Shown here: in pieces, positions 1-7,583 of the stretch | Layout of the letters: each line of letters begins with the position of its first letter | How positions within the stretch are numbered: the stretch's first letter is position 1 | Source of the DNA: an uncultured Flavobacterium sp. | GTDB lineage: Bacteria; Bacteroidota; Bacteroidia; Flavobacteriales; Flavobacteriaceae | NCBI RefSeq assembly: GCF_946479975.1 | Contig: NZ_CAMLIX010000031.1 | Location: 1-30,061, forward strand | DNA: 30,061 bases | Direction: 5' to 3' | Position numbers and translations under genes: made by a program | The notes under the pieces: generated by a model | The model's database searches: none | What the model saw: the letters and a program-made list of their open reading frames with translations, nothing else | What the model was told of the DNA's origin: nothing

Positions 1-907
1 TAGAATAGGAACCCGCGATAGTGAGCTCGCGCTTTGGCAGGCTCATACTGTCGAGAAAAAACTAAACGACTTAGGTTATAAAACCACAATTGTTGCCGTA
101 AAATCTCAAGGTGATATTATTCTGGACAAACCACTTTACGAACTTGGCATTACGGGAATTTTTACTAAAACTTTAGACATTGCAATGATCAACGGCGATA
201 TTGATATTGCGGTGCATTCTATGAAAGATGTTCCGACGGCTTTGCCAAAAGGTATTGTTCAGGCTGCGGTTTTAGAAAGAGCCAATGTTTTAGATATTTT
301 AGTCCATAAAGGAAATCCTGACTTTACAAATCCAAGTACCATCGCAACCGGAAGTCTGCGTCGCCAGGCACAATGGTTCAATAAATATCCTAATCATACT
401 GTAGTTGACTTACGTGGAAACGTAAATACGCGTATGCAGAAATTGCAAGATAACAATTGGGACGGAGCTGTTTTTGCAGCCGCTGGTTTGGAAAGAATCA
501 ACTTGAAACCCGAAAATTTCATTAATCTTGATTGGATGATTCCGGCGCCGGCGCAAGGAGCAATGTTGGTTGTAGCAATGGAAAATGACAATTATACTTT
601 AGATGCACTTTCGCAGTTAAACCATATTGAAACCGAAATCTGCACACACATCGAACGTCAGTTTTTAAGAACGCTTGAGGGCGGATGTACAGCACCAATC
701 GGATCTTTGGTTACGTATAATGAAGATGAAGATACTTTACACTTTCAAGGTGTTTTACTTTCTATTGATGGAAAACAAAAACTGGAAATCGATAAAACGG
801 TTGATATTTCAGAATGGAAAAAATTAGGTTTCAACTCGGCTCAGGAAATTTTGAATAATGGCGGAACAGAATTGATGAAGTCTATTAAAGAATCTCTGAA
901 GAAATAA
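1..907 (+). CDS. hemC: Hydroxymethylbilane synthase (porphobilinogen deaminase), 5'-truncated by the window edge
   Basis: HemC polymerises four porphobilinogen molecules into hydroxymethylbilane in the cytoplasm, the third step of tetrapyrrole synthesis. The reading frame is open from base 2 and begins RIGTRDSELALWQA, the family N-terminus, so only a few residues lie outside the window; the ATG at 185 is internal. Visible signatures are the substrate-binding stretch IDIAVHSMKDVPT, the arginine-rich ATGSLRRQAQW, the DLRGNVNTR segment, and the dipyrromethane-cofactor cysteine in GGCTAPIG (codon 686-688). The stop overlaps the hemD start as TAATG, so translation is probably coupled. The rest of the protein looks intact. 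Confidence 0.97.
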   Translation, partial: RIGTRDSELALWQAHTVEKKLNDLGYKTTIVAVKSQGDIILDKPLYELGITGIFTKTLDIAMINGDIDIAVHSMKDVPTALPKGIVQAAVLERANVLDILVHKGNPDFTNPSTIATGSLRRQAQWFNKYPNHTVVDLRGNVNTRMQKLQDNNWDGAVFAAAGLERINLKPENFINLDWMIPAPAQGAMLVVAMENDNYTLDALSQLNHIETEICTHIERQFLRTLEGGCTAPIGSLVTYNEDEDTLHFQGVLLSIDGKQKLEIDKTVDISEWKKLGFNSAQEILNNGGTELMKSIKESLKK

Positions 908-1572
908 TGGCAAAATCAATTCAAATAATATCTACAAAAATATTATCGCCTCTTCATAAACAAGAGTTGATGAAATATGGCATTGAATTAATCGAAGCCG
1001 ATTTCATTAAAACCGAAAACAAACCTTTCGAATTAAAAGATCTCAACGAAAGTCTGATTTTTACGAGTCAGAATGCGGTTCACAGTGTTTTATCTGATCC
1101 AAAATCAGAAGAGTTAAAAAAGAAAAACGTGTATTGCGTTGGACTTAAAACCAAATCGCTATTAAGCGATAATGGCTTTAATGTCGTTGCTTATACAGGT
1201 TACGCTTCAGATTTAGCTGAAATTATTACTTTGATTTATGGGAATGAGAGTTTTACTTTTTTCAGCGGCAATATGAGAAGAGATACTATGCCAGAAGCTT
1301 TAAAAGAAAACGGAATTAAATTCAATGAAATTGAAGTTTACAATACCACTTTACAACCTCAGAAAATAAAAGCAAGTCCAGAAGCGATATTGTTTTTTAG
1401 TCCGTCTGGAGTTAAGAGTTATTTAAAAGACAATACAATCAAAAAAGAAATCTGTTTCTGCATTGGCGATACCACCGCAGAAGCTTTAGAAAAAATCACC
1501 AAAAACATCATCATCGCAGATCAACCCACAATTGAACATGTGATCGAAGATGTAATTCACGAATATAAATAA
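907..1572 (+). CDS. hemD: Uroporphyrinogen-III synthase
   Basis: HemD closes hydroxymethylbilane with inversion of ring D to give uroporphyrinogen III. The 221-residue length is normal for this poorly conserved family. Recognisable parts are the N-terminal ISTKILSPLHKQEL, LIFTSQNAVHSVL in the first lobe, YVGLKTK-like YCVGLKTKSLL, and the second-lobe pattern ILFFSPSGVKSYL followed by CIGDTTAEAL. The start overlaps the hemC stop by one base. Identification rests on this two-lobe pattern plus position between hemC and hemE. A perfect palindrome lies in the gap to hemE. Confidence 0.93.
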   Translation: MAKSIQIISTKILSPLHKQELMKYGIELIEADFIKTENKPFELKDLNESLIFTSQNAVHSVLSDPKSEELKKKNVYCVGLKTKSLLSDNGFNVVAYTGYASDLAEIITLIYGNESFTFFSGNMRRDTMPEALKENGIKFNEIEVYNTTLQPQKIKASPEAILFFSPSGVKSYLKDNTIKKEICFCIGDTTAEALEKITKNIIIADQPTIEHVIEDVIHEYK

Positions 1573-1586
1573 TAATCACAATAACA

Positions 1587-1617
1587 AACCCGACAGGTTT
1601 TAAAAACCTGTCGGGTT
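1587..1617. repeat. Perfect 15-bp-arm palindrome between hemD and hemE (REP-like)
   Basis: Two perfectly complementary 15-base arms (1587-1601 and 1603-1617) flank a single central base. The central part AGGTTTT-N-AAAACCT is the same core as in the four palindromes around the transposase gene at 2810, but the outer arms differ (CCCGAC/GTCGGG here, CCTGCA/TGYAGG there). There is no T-run directly after it, so a dispersed palindromic repeat is more likely than an intrinsic terminator within the operon. Confidence 0.85.
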
Positions 1618-1631
1618 AAAACATAAAACTC

Positions 1632-2657
1632 ATGTTAAAAAACGACCTATTTTTAAGAGCATTAAAAGGAGAAACAGTACAACGTCCGCCAGTATGGATG
1701 ATGCGTCAAGCAGGAAGATATTTACCAGAATTTAGAGAACTGCGTGACAAATATGATTTTTTCACACGTTGCGAAACTCCGGAATTAGCAGCTGAAATCA
1801 CCGTTCAGCCAATTCGCAGAATTGCTCCAGATGCTGCGATTTTATTCTCTGATATCTTGGTTGTGCCACGCGCAATGGGAATTCACGTAGAATTAAAAGA
1901 CAATTTAGGTCCGATCATTCCAAATCCGATTCGTTCTTTAGCAGATGTTCATAAGGTATTTGTTCCAGATGTAAATGAAACTTTAGGTTACGTTTTCGAC
2001 GCTGTGAAATTAACTAAGGAAATGTTGAACGATGAAGTTCCGTTAATTGGTTTCGCAGGTTCGCCTTGGACTATTTTTTGTTATGCTGTTGAAGGAAAAG
2101 GTTCTAAGAGTTTTGATACTGCAAAAGGATTCTGTTTTTCAAATCCAGCTGCAGCACACACTTTATTACAAAAAATTACCGATACAACTATTTTATATTT
2201 AAAAGAAAAAGTAAAAGCGGGTGTGAATGCCGTTCAGATTTTTGATTCTTGGGGAGGAATGCTTTCTCCTGTTGATTATCAGGAATTTTCATGGAAATAC
2301 ATCAACCAGATTGTTGATGCTTTAGCTGATATTACTCCCGTTATTGTTTTCGGAAAAGGATGTTGGTTTGCTCTTGGCGACATGGGTAAAAGCCGTGCGT
2401 CTGCATTAGGGGTTGACTGGACTTGTTCTGCAAGAAATGCGCGTTACTTGTCTGGCGGAAACATTACGTTACAAGGAAATTTTGATCCGTCAAGATTGCT
2501 TTCTCCAATTCCGACTATCAAGAAAATGGTTCACGAAATGATCGACGAATTCGGAAAAGACAAATATATTGTAAATTTAGGTCACGGTATTTTACCACAT
2601 ATCCCTGTAGATCACGCAAAAGCATTTATTGACGCGGTGAAGGAATACGGGAATTAG
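1632..2657 (+). CDS. hemE: Uroporphyrinogen decarboxylase
   Basis: HemE decarboxylates the four acetate side chains of uroporphyrinogen III to give coproporphyrinogen III in the cytoplasm. The 341-residue product has the family's first signature [20 protein letters not shown] near residue 18, the [14 protein letters not shown] loop with its conserved aspartate, [26 protein letters not shown], and the C-terminal [17 protein letters not shown]. Length and motifs are standard. It follows hemD after 59 bases holding a palindrome. Its 3' side has been opened by the REP/transposase element at 2707-3457, which separates it from the rest of the heme run. Confidence 0.98.
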   Translation: MLKNDLFLRALKGETVQRPPVWMMRQAGRYLPEFRELRDKYDFFTRCETPELAAEITVQPIRRIAPDAAILFSDILVVPRAMGIHVELKDNLGPIIPNPIRSLADVHKVFVPDVNETLGYVFDAVKLTKEMLNDEVPLIGFAGSPWTIFCYAVEGKGSKSFDTAKGFCFSNPAAAHTLLQKITDTTILYLKEKVKAGVNAVQIFDSWGGMLSPVDYQEFSWKYINQIVDALADITPVIVFGKGCWFALGDMGKSRASALGVDWTCSARNARYLSGGNITLQGNFDPSRLLSPIPTIKKMVHEMIDEFGKDKYIVNLGHGILPHIPVDHAKAFIDAVKEYGN

Positions 2658-2706
2658 TATTTAGTGTTCAGTTTTCAGTCGCAGTATTTCAATTACTATC
2701 GACTCT

Positions 2707-2794
2707 CCTGCAAGGTTTTCAAAACCTTGTAGGTATATTTGAAATTTAGATTAAAACATGAAGAAGACCTACAAGGTTTTGAAAACCTTGCAGG
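2707..2794. repeat. Upstream REP pair (two inverted 27-bp palindromes) of the REP-associated transposase
   Basis: Palindromes at 2707-2733 and 2768-2794 are exact reverse complements of each other and are separated by a 34-bp AT-rich spacer. Each has 13-base arms around one central base and the core AGGTTTT-N-AAAACCT. Each also has one off-pair position (G/T in the left copy, A/C in the right), which gives the unit a polarity. This head-to-head arrangement is what is called a BIME in other REP systems. Confidence 0.88.
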
Positions 2795-2809
2795 AAATGT
2801 AAAAGACAA

Positions 2810-3361
2810 ATGAAGTTAGAAGTTTTAGAGAAGGATTGTTATTATCATATTTATAATCGTGGTATAAATGGCACAACTATTTTTGAAAATGATGCTAACA
2901 AACTTTATTTTTTAAAACAACTAGCCAAATATTCAACTGATAAAATTTCAATTTTTGCTTATTGTTTAATGAATAATCATTTTCACTTTGTCGTTCGTTT
3001 AAATACTGAAGAGAAAGAAGTCACACAGGCATTTTCAAACTTATTTAATTCTTATGCAAAAGCGTTCAATAAGCAAGTAAATAGAACTGGAAGTTTGTTT
3101 GAAAAACATTTTAAAAGGATAAAACTTATAGACGAAACTTATCTAAAACAATTGATTATATATATCCATTTGAATCCGAAACATCATTTGGATTTAGATT
3201 TCAGAAGTTTTAAATTTTCATCCTATCAGGCATATTTATCTGATAAAGAGACAAAATTAGAACGGAATGAGATTTTAGATTTATTTGGAGATTTTGAAAA
3301 TTTTATCTTTTGTCATAATCAAAAGAATGATCTCTTAAATGAAACTTATACTTTTGAATAA
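2810..3361 (+). CDS. REP-associated tyrosine transposase (RAYT / TnpA-REP, Y1 HUH nuclease)
   Basis: This is a 183-residue member of the Y1 transposase superfamily (Transposase_17), the class that nicks and joins single-stranded DNA at REP hairpins. Seen directly: the HUH pair in NNHFHFVV (H57, H59), the family motif GSLFEKHFKRI near 94-104, and the catalytic tyrosine in YIHLNP (Y118 with N122), the RAYT form rather than the IS200 YxxxQ form. It begins YYHIYNRG, also typical. The gene is bracketed on both sides by matching inverted palindrome pairs (2707-2794 and 3373-3457), consistent with a RAYT and its cognate REPs. The module lies inside a heme gene cluster. No inactivating mutation is visible; whether it is active is unknown. 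Confidence 0.92.
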   Translation: MKLEVLEKDCYYHIYNRGINGTTIFENDANKLYFLKQLAKYSTDKISIFAYCLMNNHFHFVVRLNTEEKEVTQAFSNLFNSYAKAFNKQVNRTGSLFEKHFKRIKLIDETYLKQLIIYIHLNPKHHLDLDFRSFKFSSYQAYLSDKETKLERNEILDLFGDFENFIFCHNQKNDLLNETYTFE

Positions 3362-3372
3362 TCCTGCTTCGT

Positions 3373-3457
3373 CCTGCAAGGTTTCCAAAACCTTGTAGGT
3401 GTAAATTAAGGCTTGTATAGAAATAGAATACCTACAAGGTTTTGAAAACCTTGCAGG
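3373..3457. repeat. Downstream REP pair (two inverted 27-bp palindromes)
   Basis: Palindromes at 3373-3399 and 3431-3457 repeat the upstream pair in the same relative order with a 31-bp spacer. The first copy has one extra change in its centre (TTTCC instead of TTTTC); the second is identical to the one at 2768-2794. The pair ends only 20 bases before the likely start codon of the next gene. Confidence 0.88.
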
Positions 3458-3477
3458 AGAACAAAAAACTCAAGAAA

Positions 3478-3858
3478 ATGCTCAACAAAGGTTTAAGAGA
3501 CGAAGAAAAAATAAGAATTGATAACGTACTTAAAACGTTACGCACGCTTGTTTATATACCTTATCCCTTAAATGATCTACAAAAGGAAGATATCGAAAAT
3601 CAATTAAAAGAATTCGGATTAAACCTTCAAAGTTTAATTGATTATTCGAATGAAGATTTAATCACTTTATTAATGCGTCTTCATTTTGATTGGGAACAAT
3701 TGGAACAATTTGCTGATATTCTTTTAAAATTTTCAAAAGCAGAAAATCATAATTTTGATGAAAAAGCTTTGGCTATTTATCAATATATTCAAACAGAAAG
3801 CAAAGTCTTTTCTTTTGGAATAAATACTAAAATTTCTTCCTTAAAAACAAATAAATGA
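3478..3858 (+). CDS. Hypothetical protein within the heme cluster
   Basis: I do not recognise this protein of about 126 residues. The frame can be read back to a TTG at 3442, but that codon lies inside a palindrome, so the ATG at 3478 (MLNKGLRDEEKIRIDN) is preferred. The sequence is highly charged and predicted mostly helical, with no signal peptide or membrane segment, suggesting a small cytoplasmic protein. It includes the acidic/aromatic stretch RLHFDWEQLEQFADILLKF. Its stop overlaps the next start (ATGA at 3855-3858), so it is translated with the GNAT gene and hemF. The native upstream junction was replaced by the REP element, so a slightly longer ancestral N-terminus cannot be excluded. 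Confidence 0.75.
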   Translation: MLNKGLRDEEKIRIDNVLKTLRTLVYIPYPLNDLQKEDIENQLKEFGLNLQSLIDYSNEDLITLLMRLHFDWEQLEQFADILLKFSKAENHNFDEKALAIYQYIQTESKVFSFGINTKISSLKTNK

Positions 3859-4400
3859 GTTTTACAGATTTGAAAATTGACCGTATCGAAAATATTCTTC
3901 CTGAAGAGTTTTATAAACTAATCGATAAGAATAGAAATCATATTGGAAAAACATTTCCTGTTACTCTTGACAATTCAGACTCTTTAGAAAAAGCCGAAAA
4001 ATTTATATCGCTAAGTTGCGATAAAGAGAGAAACAAAGAAGGTTTCCATTTTTACGCTCGAGATATTAAAACCAATGAATTAATTGGTTATTTATGCGTA
4101 AAAACAATCAATTATCGTGTTTCTAAATGTGAACTTGGATATTTTACTGATGAAGATTATCAAGGAAAAGGAATTACATCCAAAATGGTTTCGCAAGCAC
4201 TTGATTTTTGTTTTAATGAATTAATGCTGAACAAAGTTTTCATTTGTACTTCAGAAATCAACATCGCAAGCCAAAAAGTTGCATTGAAACACAATTTTAA
4301 ACAAGAAGGAATTTTAAGAGACGAATTTAGAAACGGTGATGGCACTTTGCAAAACTCTGTTTACTTCGGATTGTTAAAATCAGAATACATAAAATCATGA
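3855..4400 (+). CDS. GNAT family N-acetyltransferase (RimJ/RimL type)
   Basis: The 181-residue protein has the layout of RimJ/RimL-like acetyltransferases, which move an acetyl group from acetyl-CoA to an amine. Seen: the N-terminal ENILPEEFYKLIDKNRNH, the central strand ELGYFTDEDYQGKGITSKMV with the acetyl-CoA pyrophosphate loop (QGKGIT), and ASQKVALKHNFKQEGILRDE, the usual end of the fold in this subgroup. The substrate cannot be told from sequence. It is joined by four-base ATGA overlaps both to the preceding unknown gene and to hemF, so it is co-expressed with coproporphyrinogen oxidase, though a direct role in heme synthesis is not implied. Confidence 0.9.
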   Translation: MSFTDLKIDRIENILPEEFYKLIDKNRNHIGKTFPVTLDNSDSLEKAEKFISLSCDKERNKEGFHFYARDIKTNELIGYLCVKTINYRVSKCELGYFTDEDYQGKGITSKMVSQALDFCFNELMLNKVFICTSEINIASQKVALKHNFKQEGILRDEFRNGDGTLQNSVYFGLLKSEYIKS

Positions 4401-5299
4401 AAGACCAATTTTACGCCTACATACAACAATTACAAGATCAAATCTGCGCAGGATTAGAAGCCGTTGACGGAACGACAAAATTCCGCGAAGACTTATGGAC
4501 ACGACCGGAAGGCGGTGGCGGAAGAACACGCGTAATTGAAAACGGTTCGGTTTTCGAAAAAGGCGGTGTCAACATTTCAGCCGTTCACGGGAAACTTCCA
4601 GAAACGATGCAGAAAATGTTTGGCGTTGGTGAAGCCGATTTTTTTGCTTGCGGATTAAGTTTGGTAATTCACCCGAAAAGCCCTATGGTTCCTACTGTGC
4701 ACGCCAATTGGCGATATTTCGAAATGTATGATGAGGCCGGAAATGTTATTCAGCAATGGTTTGGCGGCGGACAAGATTTAACGCCATATTATTTGTTTGA
4801 AGAAGATGGAATTCACTTTCATCAAACTTGTAAAACAGCTTGCGACAAACACAATCCAGAGTTTTATCCGAAATATAAAAAACAATGTGATTCGTATTTC
4901 TGGAATGCACACCGAAACGAAGCTCGCGGACTTGGCGGCTTGTTCTTTGATTATTGCAAAGCAAATGAACAAATGTCAATGGAAAATTGGTACAATTTTG
5001 TAACCGAAGTTGGAAATAGTTTCCTTCAAGCTTATGTGCCAATTGTAGAAAGAAGAAAAAATCTTCCTTATACTCCAGAACAAAGAACCTGGCAGGAAAT
5101 CCGTCGTGGTCGTTATGTAGAATTCAATTTAGTTCATGACAAAGGCACTTTATTCGGTCTAAAAACCAACGGAAGAATCGAGAGTATTTTGATGAGTTTA
5201 CCTCCACATGTTCAATGGGTTTACGATCATCATCCGGAAGTGGGAAGCGAAGAGGAAAAATTAATCAATGTTTTAGAAAACCCACGTGAGTGGATTTGA
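4397..5299 (+). CDS. hemF: Oxygen-dependent coproporphyrinogen III oxidase
   Basis: HemF oxidatively decarboxylates two propionates of coproporphyrinogen III to vinyl groups using molecular oxygen, giving protoporphyrinogen IX. The 300-residue length is that of the aerobic enzyme. Motifs seen: GGGGRTRV, VHANWRYFEM, the hallmark WFGGGQDLTPYYLFEEDG, the conserved HFHQTCK and ARGLGGLFFDY, and RRGRYVEFNLVHDKGT. It overlaps the upstream GNAT gene by ATGA and is followed by an intrinsic terminator at 5371-5396, so it is the last gene of the transcription unit. Presence of HemF fits an aerobic lifestyle; an anaerobic HemN could exist elsewhere. Confidence 0.98.
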   Translation: MKDQFYAYIQQLQDQICAGLEAVDGTTKFREDLWTRPEGGGGRTRVIENGSVFEKGGVNISAVHGKLPETMQKMFGVGEADFFACGLSLVIHPKSPMVPTVHANWRYFEMYDEAGNVIQQWFGGGQDLTPYYLFEEDGIHFHQTCKTACDKHNPEFYPKYKKQCDSYFWNAHRNEARGLGGLFFDYCKANEQMSMENWYNFVTEVGNSFLQAYVPIVERRKNLPYTPEQRTWQEIRRGRYVEFNLVHDKGTLFGLKTNGRIESILMSLPPHVQWVYDHHPEVGSEEEKLINVLENPREWI

Positions 5300-5370
5300 T
5301 GAACGAATGATTTTTATTTGACAATTTCTCCAGATGTTTTTTTATCTACATAAATTTAATTTCCATAAAT

Positions 5371-5396
5371 AAAATGCTCCTTTGGGGCATTTTTTT
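5371..5396 (+). terminator. Intrinsic terminator after hemF
   Basis: A 10-bp stem with a TTT loop (arms 5371-5380 and 5384-5393, one G-T pair) runs into a T-tract. It lies about 70 bases after the hemF stop. Confidence 0.75.
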
Positions 5397-5423
5397 ATTC
5401 ATATCATCATTGAAAGCAAATAT

Positions 5424-5945
5424 ATTTCGCTCCGCTGGAGCTCTTGGTCTGGTCTAGACTTTCAGTTCTATAAATATTTCGTCCCGCTGGGACTTGGCAA
5501 TTAATTAAATAACACCAGAAGAGTGAAATATTCAGGGAATTCAACAAAGCGAGCTTCAGAGGAACGAAAAATTTATAGAATTTAAAATATATCATTCCAT
5601 CATCAGCACCAGCGGAAAGAAATATTTATACAATCTAAAATATATAATTCCATAATTAGCTCAAGCGGAGTGAAATATCTGTAGAATTCAAAAACATCAT
5701 TACATCATCATCCCCAGCGGAAAGAAATATTTATATAATTCTATATATATTCTACCATCAGCTATAGCGGAGTGAAATATTTATAGAATAAATATATCAT
5801 TCCATAATCAGCTCCAGCATAGCGAAATATTTATAGAATCCAAAATGTATTATTCCATAATCAAGCTCCAGCGGAGCGAAATATTTATAGAACAATTTTA
5901 TCATCCCAAAAAAAGAGCCCCAGCGGGGCGACATATTTACAACTC
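5424..5945. repeat. Tandem array of about 52-bp hairpin repeats (family 2)
   Basis: This 711-bp gap between hemF and the next gene is filled by related units. Each has a small hairpin of the form gctcc-agc-ggagc followed by a tail gaaatatttatagaat and an AT-rich spacer. The AGCGG landmark recurs at 5611, 5664, 5716, 5766, 5816 (as AGCAT), 5870 and 5922, a period of 50-54 bp. Two copies at the left end (hairpins 5429-5441 and 5481-5493) are in the opposite orientation, and decayed units lie near 5518 and 5557. Stem bases change in pairs between intact copies (gctcc/ggagc, gcccc/ggggc, gtccc/gggac), showing that the fold is what is conserved. Confidence 0.88.
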
Positions 5946-6011
5946 AAAAACAACTGTATTTATCTTACAGATTAAAATTATTAATTAGCTTTACCCTCTA
6001 ATAATTTTAAA

Positions 6012-6470
6012 ATGGCAAATACTTATTCTCAATTATACATTCAAATTGTTTTTGCAGTTAAAGGAAGACAAAACTTAATTTCATTAAAATGGAAAGACGA
6101 GATTTACAAATACATTACGGGAATTATCACCAATCAAAAACAAAAACTTATTGCAATTAATGGAATGCCAGATCATATTCATATCTTAGTTGGCATAAAT
6201 CCAGATGTATCCTTATCAGATTTGGTTCGAGATATTAAATCAAGTTCATCAAAATTTATAAATGAACAAAATTGGATAAACGGAAAATTTGAATGGCAAA
6301 CTGGTTTCGGAGCATTTTCATATGGTCATTCACAATTAACGAATGTTATAAAATACATTGAAAACCAAGAAGAGCACCATAAGAAAAGAACATTCAAAGA
6401 AGAATACATTGGTTTTTTAAAATTGTTCAATATTGATTATAAAAATGAATATCTTTTTGAAGAGGTTTGA
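6012..6470 (+). CDS. IS200/IS605-like Y1 HUH transposase, solitary TnpA
   Basis: The 152-residue protein has the size and motifs of IS200-type TnpA, a single-strand DNA transposase acting on hairpin ends. Seen: the HUH motif GMPDHIHILVG (H55, H57), the RDIKSSSSKFIN segment, GKFEWQTGFGAFSYGHSQL, and the catalytic helix IKYIENQEEHH with Y115 and Q119 in the YxxxQ spacing. There is no tnpB. Instead of simple left and right ends, it has the family-2 repeat array upstream and two inverted copies of the repeat downstream (6480-6492, 6531-6543), so a REP-type relation between enzyme and repeats is likely. It is clearly a different subfamily from the transposase at 2810. Intact, activity unknown. Confidence 0.92.
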   Translation: MANTYSQLYIQIVFAVKGRQNLISLKWKDEIYKYITGIITNQKQKLIAINGMPDHIHILVGINPDVSLSDLVRDIKSSSSKFINEQNWINGKFEWQTGFGAFSYGHSQLTNVIKYIENQEEHHKKRTFKEEYIGFLKLFNIDYKNEYLFEEV

Positions 6471-6474
6471 TTTT

Positions 6475-6546
6475 ATGTCGCTCCTCTGGAGCTTTATTCA
6501 TTCGGGCAATTTAATTGCTATAAATATTCTGCTCCCCTGGAGCATT
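6475..6546 (-). repeat. Two inverted family-2 repeat units downstream of the IS200-like gene
   Basis: Hairpins 6480-6492 and 6531-6543 have the family-2 stem gctcc/ggagc with altered three-base loops. The second is preceded by ctataaatattc, the reverse complement of the family tail. Both point opposite to the main upstream array, so the transposase gene sits between convergent repeats. Confidence 0.83.
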
Positions 6547-6562
6547 TTAAAAATTATTGCTC

Positions 6563-7501
6563 ATGAATTTAAAACTACTTTGCGCCACATTCTTCACCAG
6601 CATTTTTGGATGTTTCGCCCAAAGCAACACATTACAAAATCCGTATTTTAAAACTTATAATGATAAAATTACGGCCAGCGTTTATTATTTAGATACTTCA
6701 AATAGTTTTGAGATTGCATCAAACAATCAAGAGCCTAAAATCTTTTTGAACCTTATTCCGAATCGTAGAGAACAGATTGGTTTTAACTTAAATTATAAAA
6801 TCATTGATGTTTCACTTGGTTTTGCACCAAAATTTCTAAGTCACAATAGAGGCGATTCCAATTCGAAACACTTTAATTTCAACACCCGTTTTTATTTTAA
6901 AAAATGGATGCAGTCTTTTACTTTCATCAATCAAAAAGGATTTTATGTCAAAGATGATAATGTGACAGCAGAATTGCCAAGAATGCGGACTACCAAAATT
7001 GGCGGATCAACGGCTTACGTTTTCAATGATAAATTTTCTTTTAAAACCTTGGTAAGTCAAAACGAATGGCAGATTAAAAGTTCTGGAAGTTTTATTCCGA
7101 CTTTTTCATTTTATTACACCAATTTAGACCTAAATATGCCCGATACTTCGCCTGGAGATATTTATGTTTTTACTTTGGCTCCATCCTATTTTTACAATTT
7201 TGTCATCAGCGATCGGGTTTTAATTGGCGCTGGACTCGCTGTAGGCGCGGGAATTAATATCACCGACGGTGAAACCTCAGCTTTGTATCAAGCCGATTTT
7301 AATTTAAAACTGGCTTATAATAAAGATCGCTTTTTTGGTTTTGCAAGTTTGAATACCGTAAGTTTTGCGCAAGATGATAAAATTGATCCAAGATTGAATG
7401 ATAATATTGCAACCGTAAAACTTTCTGTCGGTTATCGATTTGATCCTCCAAAAAAAGTAAAAGAAGTTTACGACAAGGTCAATGAGAAAATTGGTTTGTA
7501 A
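6563..7501 (+). CDS. Exported DUF6268-like outer-membrane beta-barrel protein
   Basis: The ATG at 6563 gives a clean signal peptide (MNLKLLCATFFTSIFGCFAQ, cut after AQ); an upstream in-frame TTG at 6557 adds only two residues. The mature part of about 290 residues alternates hydrophobic and polar residues with many aromatics and ends its barrel with LSVGYRFDP, as outer-membrane porin-like proteins of Bacteroidota do. A short charged tail (KKVKEVYDKVNEKIGL) follows. It resembles the DUF6268 family by general pattern, but I cannot confirm this without a search. The gene starts only 17 bases after the inverted repeats that follow the transposase. It lies upstream of the aldolase gene with an 82-bp gap. 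Substrate or role unknown. Confidence 0.78.
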   Translation: MNLKLLCATFFTSIFGCFAQSNTLQNPYFKTYNDKITASVYYLDTSNSFEIASNNQEPKIFLNLIPNRREQIGFNLNYKIIDVSLGFAPKFLSHNRGDSNSKHFNFNTRFYFKKWMQSFTFINQKGFYVKDDNVTAELPRMRTTKIGGSTAYVFNDKFSFKTLVSQNEWQIKSSGSFIPTFSFYYTNLDLNMPDTSPGDIYVFTLAPSYFYNFVISDRVLIGAGLAVGAGINITDGETSALYQADFNLKLAYNKDRFFGFASLNTVSFAQDDKIDPRLNDNIATVKLSVGYRFDPPKKVKEVYDKVNEKIGL

Positions 7502-7583
7502 GAAATCTTCAATCTAAATATTGTCCCAAAACCAATTAAAATGCTTAAATTACAGGGATTTATACAAACTAAATTTCATAATT

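Noticed and set aside
1587..1617. Intrinsic terminator splitting the hem operon
   Set aside because: There is no T-run after the stem, and the sequence belongs to a palindromic repeat family also found around 2707-3457.
3442..3477. TTG start for the hypothetical protein
   Set aside because: It lies inside the last REP palindrome; the ATG at 3478 is more plausible.
4746..5042. 98-codon minus-strand frame inside hemF
   Set aside because: It is a shadow of hemF, whose motifs are complete.
5424..5945. CRISPR array
   Set aside because: The period is about 52 bp, but spacers are related to each other, units are degenerate and in both orientations, and no cas genes are near.
6433..6651. 72-codon frame overlapping the end of the IS200-like gene and the start of the barrel protein gene
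   Set aside because: It overlaps two better-supported genes and passes through inverted repeats.
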